Shown: piece after piece, positions 34,101 through 44,000 of the stretch
Position numbering within the stretch: position 1 is the first letter of the stretch
Layout: each line of letters starts with the position of its first letter
Source of the DNA: Branchiostoma belcheri
Lineage: Eukaryota > Chordata > Leptocardii > Amphioxiformes > Branchiostomatidae
Length of the DNA stretch: 64,000 bases
Direction: 5' to 3'
NCBI RefSeq assembly: GCF_001625305.1
Contig: NW_017804187.1
Span: 1,441,754 to 1,505,753, forward strand
The notes under the pieces: generated by a model
What the model was told of the DNA's origin: nothing
What the model saw: the letters and a program-made list of their open reading frames with translations, nothing else
Databases searched by the model: none
Translations under genes and position numbers: made by a program

Positions 34101-35793
34101 AGCAGAACTAAGGCTGCGGACATACATAAGTAATGGAGGCCAGGTGGAAAGCATGTCAGCCTTGTCATCCATGTCGACAGACACGCACATTGGGGAGACA
34201 TTAAAGAAAGTGTTTTACTTTTCAAATGTCAAACAGCTCATGAGATACTATTACACAGAAAGGCCAACAAAACACTTTATTTCACAGCTTGCCAACGGCC
34301 AGTCAACAGACGAATCATCAATTCTATTTGATGACTCTTCCCGCGTAAAAGCAGTGGTGTACAGAAGTCTCTGTGATTTTGAAAACTATAAAACATGTGT
34401 AGAACAAGCGCTACAGTGTGATAGATCTAGATATGGTGAAGGGAATCCACATTCTGACATTGCTGTCTCTCTTAACAACCTTGGTGATGCCTGGGACGAA
34501 CTTGGTGATCATAGAAAAGCTGTCAGCTATTTTGAACAGTCCCTAAAGATGAATCAGAGTATGTATGGGGAGAACACCGAACATCCTGACATTGCCAGAT
34601 CACTTAGCAGTTTGGGCGGGGCATGTAGCAAACTCGGTGATGACAGAAGGGCCGTCAGTTATTTTGAACAGTCACTACAGATGATGAAGGTTATCTATGG
34701 GGAGAACACTGAACATCCTCACATTGCCAACTCACTTAACAGCTTGGGCGCAGGCTGTAGCAAACTCGGTGAATACAGAAAAGCTGTCAGCTATTTTGAA
34801 CAGTCCCTAAAGATGAATCAGAGTATCTATGGGAAGAACACCGAACATCCTGACATTGCCGACACACTTCACAACCTGGGCGCGGCCTGTAGCGAACACG
34901 GTGATTACAGAAAGGCTGTCAGCTATCATGAACAGTCACTACAGATGATGAAGGCTATCTATGGGGAGAACACCGGACATCCTGACATTGCCAACTCACT
35001 TAACAGCTTGGGCGCGGCCTGTAGCGAACTCGGTGATTACAGAAAAGCTGTCAGCTATTTTGAACAGTCCCTAAAGATGAATCAGAGTATCTATGGGAAG
35101 AACACCGAACATCCTGACATTGCCAACTCACTTAACAACTTGGGCGTGTCCTGTATGGAACTTGGAGATCACAAAGCTGCCTTCAGCTATTATGAACAGT
35201 CACTACAGATGAAGTGGAGTATCTATGGGAAGAACACCGAACATCCTGACATTGCCAACTCACTTAACAACTTGGGCGTGTCCTGTATGGAACTTGGAGA
35301 TCACAAAGCTGCCTTCAGCTATCATGAACAGTCACTACAGATGAAGTGGAGTATCTATGGGAAGAACACCGAACATCCTGACATTGCCGACTCACTTAAT
35401 AACTTGGGCTCGGCCTGTAGCAAACTCAGTGATCACAGAAAGGCTGTCAGCTATTATGAACAGTCACTACAGATGAAGCAGAGTATCTATGGAGAGAACA
35501 CCGAACATCCTGACATTGCCACATCACTTAATAACTTGGGCGGGGCCTGTAGCGAACTCGGTGATTACAAAAAGGCCGTCAGCTATTTTGAACAGTCATT
35601 ACAGATGAAAGAGAGTATCTATGGGGAGAGTAATGCACATCCTGACATTGTAACGTTACTCCACAACTTGGCTGTCACTTGGGGCTACCTTGGTGATCAC
35701 AGAAAGGCTGAAAACTATCGTGATCGGGCAAGGAGGATGACACAGATTATCCAAGAAAGAAACAAAGCACAATCTGACACTGGTGGAACCTAA
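31193..35793 (+). CDS. TPR-nucleotidyltransferase (DUF294/GlnD-like) multidomain protein, copy 2
   Basis: Paralogue of 23111-28085 with identical exon structure: 31193-31894, 32246-32370, 32560-32666 and 32864-35793, phases conserved, 3864 nt in total (1287 residues). The start ATG is preceded by AGGAAG and aligns with copy 1 ([13 protein letters not shown]). The domain order is the same: TPR-like units, a basic Ser/Lys/Arg linker in exon 2, two further TPR-like units, a nucleotidyltransferase core (GMGSQATG at about 476-482, D490, E492), a helical DUF294-C-like region, and ten C-terminal TPRs instead of eleven. The N-terminal and catalytic parts are almost the same as copy 1, except for a short patch after the nucleotidyltransferase (codons at 33832-33945) that differs strongly and is two residues shorter. 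The frame is intact throughout, so it is not a pseudogene. Role unknown. The fold suggests transfer of a nucleotide to a protein or small molecule, with TPRs for partner binding. Confidence 0.88.
34447..35760 (+). repeat. Ten-unit coding TPR array (132-bp units)
   Basis: Units of 44 codons as in copy 1. Units 6 (35113-35244) and 7 (35245-35376) differ by a single base (TAT/CAT, Tyr/His). Units 2-3 and 4-5 form a two-unit higher-order repeat (QMMK, then [13 protein letters not shown]). These are marks of recent unequal crossing over or slippage within the exon. Confidence 0.92.
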
Positions 35794-36139
35794 CGATATT
35801 CACCATGAAAAGGCAATTGCCTGTCCAAACAGACACTGCATTTTGAATATTAAAAAGACAATAATAGTGAGCCCAGAAACAACAGACATATAATAACTCA
35901 ATCTTACATGTTCACTCAAAACTGTTTATATTTGATTAAATATTAATGTGTGCAACTAATCACGGAAAACAATTCTTTTTCAAAACATTATGATCTTACT
36001 TTTACATGTTATTTTTTATATTGCCCATTTATTGATCTGTTACGTGCTGTTTTGTCACTTGTTTTTTTATTTCTATTTTACCATTGTATGTCTATTTCTT
36101 TCCTTTTGCCCACCACTGCGTCTTGTTTCTATGTTGTCC

Positions 36140-36145
36140 AATAAA
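36140..36145 (+). terminator. Polyadenylation signal of second TPR gene
   Basis: AATAAA in the context GTCCAATAAAATAATG, matching the site after copy 1. It lies 347 bp after the stop codon. Confidence 0.5.
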
Positions 36146-37080
36146 ATAATGATAGTGATAAATACACCCTCTCTATGTCCGCTGAGATCAGAATATGGTG
36201 TCAACATCTTGTTATACCCTACATGTTATCAGATGTGTGTATGGCATAGTGAAAGATTATGCCATCGAATAGTTCGTGTATTTCCATTATTATAATCTGC
36301 TGTAAAGGGAGCAATTCTTGCAAAGATTACAATTGATCATGGAAGCTTCATACAATGTTGTGAACCAGTATCTATTATAGAGATAACTGTTGAGTATATC
36401 ACATACATGTATATTGTGTATATAGACCTACATGTACTGAATATGTCAATGAGGGAGGTGCTTGGAAGTGCTATAACTGGAAAATGTTAGATAGCAGAAT
36501 AGCATACAATCATGCATATGTATTACAAAGATAAGTACCATACAGATAAAATACTGAGCCACATGCGATTGAGTCACCAGAATACTCCCCAGGTGCATAG
36601 ATAGTCTGCTGATGAGACTGAACTGCCAAAGAATGTACTACTAGACATTTATGTGTATCATAAGGAAGTGTGTTTGCAGGAATAGATTATATTCTGTAGG
36701 GTTGTAGTGACAGGGATAAGATATCTATTTATTTTTATTTTATTCACATGGATTTTTGAGCATTGGATAGGAAGCACTTGTTGTGCTTATGTGAATCCGC
36801 TGCTCATAAAACATAATACAAATGTAGACATAAAGATGACATAAAGTATAACATAAACATAAAATGAAAGTGGCTGGCGCACCAATACCTATAGCATAAC
36901 ATAAAAGTAAAAAAGTATACACCCAATCAAAGCTTGTGATAACAGGGAAATAAAAGCTGGAAATGACATTTTGTTTGTGCTGTATCTGAATATTTTATTC
37001 ACTTATATACAAACAAGACACATTGTACTCACTACCCACAAATTGTACCTTTACAGAAATGAAACAGTCTTGTACCTTAA
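36146..37080. other. Duplicated 3' flank, no gene
   Basis: Parallel to 28353-29284, with a private AT-rich insertion near 36725-36900. No coding feature supported. Confidence 0.6.
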
Positions 37081-37084
37081 AATT

Positions 37085-37590
37085 GACTTTTGATTAAACC
37101 TGTTTTGAGAAGAACGTTATTCCATTGTGTCTGGCAACAGACTACAAAAGCACTACTTTTTACTGCAATCAAGAACGTTCTTTCTATTTTATACCTCTTT
37201 GCTGGGATTCATGGGGATATAGCCTCATTGGCCTACTCTCCAAGCAGAGGTTGGTTGGGAAGACTGGTAACGTTAACTTTCTATAACGTTACATGCCCCC
37301 CCCCCCCTTCTGTGGCTACCCCGCAAGAAGATATAGGACTCGGAAGCTATGTTCCAGGTATTCAGGGTAGGAGAATGAAGAGACCACACGTCACCAGAAT
37401 GCTTGCAATAATACAAAAGTTGCTAGGTGGCGCTGTTATACTTTCAACGGCTAGACAATATTTTCAAGGCTTTTAGGTCGCCCTGGCCTGAAACGTCTAT
37501 ATGCAACCAAGGACATTATCTTTTATGTAATTATGCTATTACACGTATTATGCAGGTAAAGGAGTAAAAGTAGTCCAATGGCCTTTTTGA
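37085..37590 (+). repeat. Shared 3' flank block of the array, copy 3
   Basis: Very close to 29285-29810, including the C-run at about 37297-37308 and the GCAGGTAAAGGAGTAAAAGT end. It marks the right end of the segmental duplication. Sequence after about 37600 is unrelated to that after 29810. Confidence 0.75.
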
Positions 37591-37609
37591 GGCGGCAGGT
37601 TGTTAGTAG

Positions 37610-37735
37610 TTAGCCTCTACCAGGCTTCGGGATGCGGCTGGAAAGAGTAGAGAGCGCCCAAAAAAAGATAACATGCCCTTTTGCCGCAAAATGTCCAGCA
37701 GACAAACTCCCCTGGCATGTTATCTTCAAGTTGTG
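37610..37735. mobile_element. Partial long-arm hairpin MITE
   Basis: It begins TAGCCTCTACCAGGCTTCGG and keeps GATAACATGCC and CTCCCCTGGCATGTTATCTT, but lacks the outer right arm. It sits exactly at the end of the duplicated block. Confidence 0.65.
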
Positions 37736-38888
37736 TAAGCAGATTGACATGTAAGTTTTTTTATCAAACGCTTTGCATGCAAAGTAAGTTATTCAGAACC
37801 ATAGCGTAAGTTACCCAAGAAACAGAACCACACGTTGTAATGAGCACTACTCATATATTTAATCTACACAGTAATTCTGACAATTTCACTGTCGCTGGAT
37901 GGCACGTTTCTTTTACTTAACAATTTCAAGCACCCAACGACAAGTAAATGATGTCAATGAGGCTACAACTTTGTTCTAGAGGAGTATAAATATAACGTCC
38001 TTGTTGACAGCCGGCCGATGGGCATCCTCCGATGTGAGATAAATCTAGCTTATCTCTGTCAATATTTACAACGTAATGTTAAGTCTCAATGAAAATTACA
38101 TTACAAGAACCACCAGCTTGTAGAACACTGGTTCTTAGAACACGAGTTCTTCAAAGAACATAGAACACTTGTTCTTAGAACACTTGTTCTTAGAACATAG
38201 AACACTGGTTCTTAGAAAACCAATTCGCAAAACTCATCAAAATATACCAACACAGACCACTAAACATTTGTGCTAAACACAACGATCAAACATGCAATTC
38301 ATTTCAAATACAACCAGGTAACAAAATTGAACTTTTTTGTACAAAAGAATTTCAAAAAACTTTATACACGAAATGTGAAGATCATTTTATTGCCTATTCT
38401 ATTACTATTAACAGTTCTGCACGTCATCTTTACTCACCCAGCTAACAACGCCTCCTGACGATAACAATCAGGACTACAACTCCATTTTAAATGTTAATCG
38501 CTCAACTGTAACAGATTTTGTACTACCATCACTTACAACTCCTTTCTCCTCAAATACAGCATAGTATTTTGCCTTTTTGCGTGGCCCAATGTTAATACAA
38601 ACAGACAAAGAGACACCTTTTTTATTTCCTCTCTTATGTTCTTCTTTCCGTGAGGTCATCACGAAGTTGGAAGACGAAAACAGCTTTTGTGTTTCTTACT
38701 TTTCAAAATTCTCATAGATAAAACATTGATGCTAGACTTGGACCTACCGTTGTTCAATATGAACCTTCTTAAAAAGTGGTCTGCGATTCCTCAATAAACA
38801 TCAACAATATTATATATATCGATGATCAGAACATGAACAGACCCTAACAGAATCTCGGTCCCCTAAATGTACAATCGTGTCCACAAGT
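37736..38888. repeat. Non-genic; GTTCTTAGAACA minisatellite
   Basis: Around 38110-38220 GAACACTTGTTCTTAGAACA-like palindromic units are repeated about six times. Elsewhere no gene is supported. A 62-residue minus-strand frame at 38474-38662 is Lys/Ser-rich and unrecognised. Confidence 0.5.
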
Positions 38889-39077
38889 TAGTCTCTTCCA
38901 GGCTTCAGAGGCGGATGGATAGAGAGATAACATGCCAGGGGAGTTCCTCCGCTAGAGAGTACAGTTTGCCATTCCTTTAGCAGACCAACTACCCTGGCGT
39001 GTTGTCAGTCTCTCTATTTCAAGTATTTGACCAATTTCTACTCTTTCCAGCCGCTTTCGAAGCCTGGTAGAGGATAG
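38889..39077. mobile_element. Long-arm hairpin MITE, diverged full copy
   Basis: It runs from TAGTCTCTTCCAGGCTTC to GAAGCCTGGTAGAGGATA, with AGAGATAACATGCC inside and CCAATTTCTACTCTTTCCAG on the right arm. Confidence 0.65.
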
Positions 39078-39689
39078 TTACATACGTACATACGGTGATA
39101 TGCAAATACGAACAACAATTTCAAAGCATCTCCTTTCAAACTTTCCCAAATAGTTACTTTTCAAAGTTCAACACTGTGTATACATGATGGTTCAACATTA
39201 AACTACACTACGGCATCTTTTTGTTTTGTACTTGTAGATGCTCAACAAGGATCATCTGAACGCATTTATGTCCTCAAAGGACGTCAGCGTTATTCATTGT
39301 TAGTTGAATGTTCTGATCTTCTTATTATTGATACACACTTGTTTCCTCAAACTTGCTTGAAAATCACTCAGGAAGATATCATCAGTGGTTCATTTGTACA
39401 CAATGTAAACATTCATTCAATGTCCTTAATTAACTATATAGTATATCACATTCATATAGTTTTATATTATATAATGTACATTCCAACATTGCACTGGTCA
39501 CCTGATTATAACACGGTAGTAGAAACGTTACGTTTCGTCAATATGTCGGTCGGTGTCTCGACCGCTTTTTATTTTTAATAGTATTCAAAACCGCTTGAAA
39601 AACGACCACCTGTAAAAGCCTAACTTCTCTCTTCAGGACCCGGCCTCCGGCTTGGACGATGTGTTTCCGATGAGTTTCTGATGAGTAGA
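39078..39689. other. Non-genic
   Basis: No gene supported. The 93-residue plus-strand frame at 39297-39578 is low in codon bias and unrecognised. Confidence 0.3.
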
Positions 39690-40105
39690 TAGCCCGGTAT
39701 CCAGTCTATCGTGGTTGGGGTAGGCAGTCTTCGGGGCTTCAATAGTTTTCCCCCGTCCAGCTCAACAGACCGCCCGGTGTTAGGCCTGTGATAGAGTCTG
39801 GCACACCAGACTCCTTTGCAGGCTGAATAGATAGTAGAAATCAGCTAAGGGGAACATCACTGGCCAGAGAAGTTGGCCGGCCATAGAGGGTCCAGCTTGC
39901 CTGCTCTGGCCAATGATGTTCCCCATAGCCGATTTCTACTATTCATTCAGCCTGCAATTAAAGGAGTCTGGTGGAGACTAGAGTTGACTAATTGAACTCC
40001 TGTCGTGCAAAACCTACCGGGGAACCTAGCTGAGTCGGGCGGGGAAGAGTTTCAGCAGCCCCGAAGAGAACCCGCCCCAACCGCGATAGACTGGTCACCA
40101 GGCTA
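39690..40105. mobile_element. Nested inverted repeats around a hairpin MITE
   Basis: The outer arms are at 39690-39775 (CCAGTCTATCGTGGTTGGGG, CTTCGGGGCTTCAATAG) and 40015-40105 in reverse (CCCCAACCGCGATAGACTGG, CAGCCCCGAAGA). Between them, 39800-39986 is a complete hairpin with AGTAGAAATC/GATTTCTACT and GGGGAACATCA/TGATGTTCCCC arms and outer GAGTCTGG/CCAGACTC ends. Confidence 0.7.
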
Positions 40106-40183
40106 ATGAGGAGACTAAGACGACACTGAATGTAGCAAACGCGTGGACTATTTTTTTTCCTTAATAGCCAGATTGTGTTAATC

Positions 40184-40297
40184 TCCAAGCAGATCCTACG
40201 GTGGCAAGGTAATATCCAAAGGGCCAAGCAGTTAGTGAGGCTACTGGACACTGCTCTGACCATTGGATACTGCCTCGCCACTGTAGGATCTGCTTGG
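40184..40297. mobile_element. Hairpin MITE, CCAAGCAGATCC type
   Basis: CCAAGCAGATCCTACGGTGG on the left pairs with CCACTGTAGGATCTGCTTGG on the right, and GGTAATATCCAA pairs with TTGGATACTGCC. Total about 114 bp, no coding capacity. Confidence 0.75.
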
Positions 40298-40434
40298 TTA
40301 AAACTCACTTTGCTCACTAGTTTTTTTTTTTTCATGATACTATAGTATGGTACGTTTTCTTGAACTCGAAGTAAGTACATGTATCTTACTGAAATCAAGC
40401 ACTATGCCGTCAACTTTTTCAGCCCGCCGCTTAC

Positions 40435-40482
40435 ATGCAGTAAATAGTAAGTTTCAGGTTTCCATGGTGACCGCGTTGCCAT
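40435..40482 (-). CDS. Candidate first coding exon of an unknown gene
   Basis: On the minus strand an ATG at 40482 (context TAGCCATGG) opens MATRSPWKPETYYLLH and ends at a good donor, CAT|GTAAGC, in phase 0. It lies in a cluster of promoter-type motifs, including RFX X-box-like sites that overlap it. No later exon was recognised, and 16 open codons are easily found by chance. Reported because start, donor and motif context coincide. Confidence 0.22.
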
Positions 40483-41060
40483 GGCTACCTACGGGCGGCG
40501 GCCATTTTTCCTCATCGTCCTTCAACAAGTGTTGACCTTGGTGGAAGTCCGGATCGCCGGAGGCCTTCTCAACGTGACCCCAACCTGACCCCAAACTGCA
40601 GCAGCGTTCTCTTCAACTCTCTCTGTCCAGGAAATGACGTATCGTGCCCGGAAGTGACGTGTCTACACGTACGTGACTCTGTGTTGCTGGCGGGAACCGT
40701 TACCATGGTTACTTCGCTGCTGAACTCTCGGGTCATTCTTCAAGATATTCTTGATGTCAACCATAATGGCAAACTCTAAAAAAGAAAGAAAACAAAACCA
40801 AATTTGAGTGTCTTCTTCTAACAAAAAGGCGATAAATAATTTCCGAAGACTGTTCTGATGCACAGTCCGGTGGTTAGGTTCGTCATGTGAATTAGTAGTG
40901 TTTCTTCACAACTGCTGCAAAAACAAAAACCGATGCCAAATCAATGCCAACAGAGGAAAAAGCTCAGGAAACAAGATGGCGGACAGACAGTGGAGGTGAT
41001 GACGTAGATGGTGACGTAAATCCGACTACCTCTTTGCGCATGCGGCGTGCGACGCTTCAG
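40440..41060. promoter_or_regulatory. Promoter-like motif cluster
   Basis: Within 620 bp I see RFX X-box-like sites (40458-40472, 40475-40487, 40699-40713), YY1 motifs (40498-40507 reverse, 40973-40983 AAGATGGCGGA), an ETS/CRE composite CCGGAAGTGACGT (40648-40660), two TGACGTAR sites (41000, 41012) and an NRF1-like TGCGCATGCGGC (41035-41046). The region is richer in CpG than its surroundings. Such sets typify animal CpG-type promoters. It overlaps the terminal exons of the EF-hand gene. Confidence 0.4.
40663..40775 (-). CDS. EF-hand gene, distal alternative terminal exon
   Basis: The acceptor is TTTTTTAG at 40782-40776. The exon completes Glu from exon 5 and encodes [17 protein letters not shown], then a private tail [19 protein letters not shown] and TAG (40665-40663). 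The first 17 codons give the same peptide as the exon at 41057-41133 but with synonymous differences, while introns and tails are unrelated, so the shared part is under protein-level constraint. The tail is Gln/Arg-rich. Confidence 0.75.
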
Positions 41061-44000
41061 TGACGCTGGCCGTGGGTTTCCACCCTCGGGTCGTTCTTCA
41101 AGATGTTTTTGATGTCGACCATGATGGCGAACTCTGCAACGGGACAGAACAACACGCACACTCAACATGACAGGTCAACACAGGGCACCACAGCTGTCTT
41201 CAGGACACGCTTCTTCCACTGCACAAAACGTTGGATTTACCAATGGTATACAAACGCCAGTAAAGTCGGGTAATGTTTACGTTGTAATCAGTACCGGACT
41301 TAACAATGGTAGTAAATAAAAATGTCGATCTAACCATTGTTAAGTCCTAAATAATCGGACTCCACCTTCATTTACTACCGATGACACGTCCGATACCTTT
41401 TACGAAGTAAACATTACCCGACATTGCTGGCTTTTACCATCATTGGTAAATCCAACTGTTCGTGCAGTGTTCCGTGAATAATTCTATCATGTGGGTGAAT
41501 GATAGAATATCAAACTGTTTATTCACAGCCACTTGTTGGACCGGCGTTTCGATGACCGTCTGTCATCTTCAGCAGGGCAATTATGACTGGTTCACTGTAC
41601 ATGTGCACTGAGGTTATGTACGTGTGCAGTGAACCAGTAACACCTGTCTTGTTATGTACGTGCCATAAAACAACGTAAACTGCCGACTATACGAGAACAA
41701 ACAAACAGATGAAAACATACAAATGAAATGGCTCATCTGAAAAAGAAAAGAGAAAAACATCATCACATGTCTAGATAGTGAAAAAAGAGCAGTGTATACA
41801 AAATTGCAAATACTCATTCATTTATTCATCAATTTATTACGAAACCTTTTAATCTCCCAAGGCTCAAACAGATGCATTTACAAATACCTGTAAAGAGTAA
41901 TCTAAAAAAATGGGACCAAAAGTTGTCTAATATAGTCAATAATGTAGGGAATAATATGGAACCAATTGGCAAGTATATGCAACGACTTTATTTTCGGTCA
42001 CTTCTCACCATTGGGGGACGTTAACTGAGGATGAGCGAACGACGTGTTTATGTATAAAGTAGGTGTTCCATCATTCTGCCATTCCCTACTGATGTTTCCA
42101 GTCCTAATGTGCGCCCAGCGCGTTCACATGGCTCAGTGTAACATCACAAGCTACCCCTGAAGTATGCTGCCGAGACATTCACAGTGATCTGGCTTGGTGC
42201 CTGTCTGTCTGTAAGGTGCTCTTACATGTACCTGACCTCGTCTGCTGATGTCTACACCCACTGAGACTCTTACATGTTGTTAGCAATATCTGCATCTGTA
42301 TCTGTAAAGCCGGTTTAACCGCCCTTTGGCTTCGGCGTAACACACCAGCTTCTGTATCTGTATAGCCGGTATAACCGCCCTTCGGCGTAACACACCAGCT
42401 TCTGTATCGGTATAGCCGGTATAACCGCCCTTCGGCGTAACACACCAGCTTCGCAGGCACGCGACGCGGCGGTAGCTGGCTATATCACACCGAACGACCT
42501 GTTACACCCAATCTTTGCACATTTAATCGCAGGAGGTGTTTAAAGCTTTCTAGTGAAAATTTATGAGGCTTCTAAATCTGTTGCGTATAATGCACACCTA
42601 TGTCAATCCTGCACACATGTGGTAAGTCTCGGTAAATACATGAAACCATTTTTATTCGTCATTCGTCCTATGAGGACTTTGGTAATGCGTCCTTTGGGTT
42701 TTTTGTACGTCATACCCACTGTTAGCTGTAATCTCCATAACGGCAGCCAGTAAAGCTGTTCCTAGCCTGGATATCAGCCTGTTTCCAGGGCCTGCACAGG
42801 CCAGCTCCTCCGCTCCAGGACCAACATGCTAGCCTGGATATCAGATTGTTTCCAGGGCCTACACAGGCCAGCTCCTCGGCTCTAGAGCCAACATGCTAGC
42901 CTGGATACCAGCCTGTTTCCAGGGCCTATATGTATTTGTCTACTTCTGTAGAACTTGGTTTTTACTTGGTTTAGTTCTACCCCAATGTGTTTAATCCCTG
43001 TCTATTTATTTGTTATTTTCTTGTCAGTAAATGCAGCAGAGAGTCCTCTCCTTGGTGCTGAAAAAGCAATCCTCAGGTAGCTTGTATTTTGTTGTTACTT
43101 CAAACGGGCTTATCGGGCTTTCTTGTTTGCACTGGAATCTTGTTTTACGCTAACGATTTCAGTGCAAAAATAAAACCCCGATGAAAAAGCCTAAAACCAC
43201 GCCCAAAATAAGCCGCCAAAGCCCAAACCTCTGCTTGGAAAGTAGGCTTTGAGCCGCGCCCTCCGGGGTGCCGGTTGTTAATTCTAAAGACGGATTACTG
43301 AAGCGCGTATTCACACAGTTCAGGCACTTTCCAAGCAGAGGTTTGGGTTTGGCATAATTTAGGCGTGTTTTTAGCCTTTTTGTCGGGCTTTCTTTTGTGC
43401 ACTGGAATCCCGATGAAAAAGCCTAAAACCACGCCCAAAATAAGCCGCCAAAGCCCAAACCTCTGCTTGGAAAGTAGGCTTTACCAGGCACCGCGGATCG
43501 CTGGAAAAATAGTAGAAATTGGCCGAAATAAAGGGATAGGAATTTGCGACAAATTGGATCTTCTATGGCCCGGGATCTTCTCTGGTATACTATCCCTTTA
43601 TTTCGGCCAATTTCTACTATTTTTCCAGCGATCCGCGGTGCCTGGTAGAGGCTAGCTTTCCGCAGCGCCCGCCGGGGTGCCAGTTGTGTTCTGAAGACGT
43701 ATTACAGAAGCGCGTGTTCAGCCGCGGTACCGCCACTTGGGAATTCTGCTGACAGGCCCGTTTTCAAGACGCCTGTGGTTCGGAGACGTCACACTCTCTG
43801 GGGTCTTAGGCACAGGGAAATTAATGCTGTGTTTCCTGTCACTAGAAAGCTTTTAAACAACCCCTGCAATTAAATGTGCAAAGATTGAGTGTAACATGTC
43901 GTTAAGTCGTTCGTCGTAATGTAGCCAGCTGCCGCCGCACCGCGTGCCTGCGAAGTTGGTGTGTTAAGCCGCAGGGCGGTTATACTACTATGCCGATACA

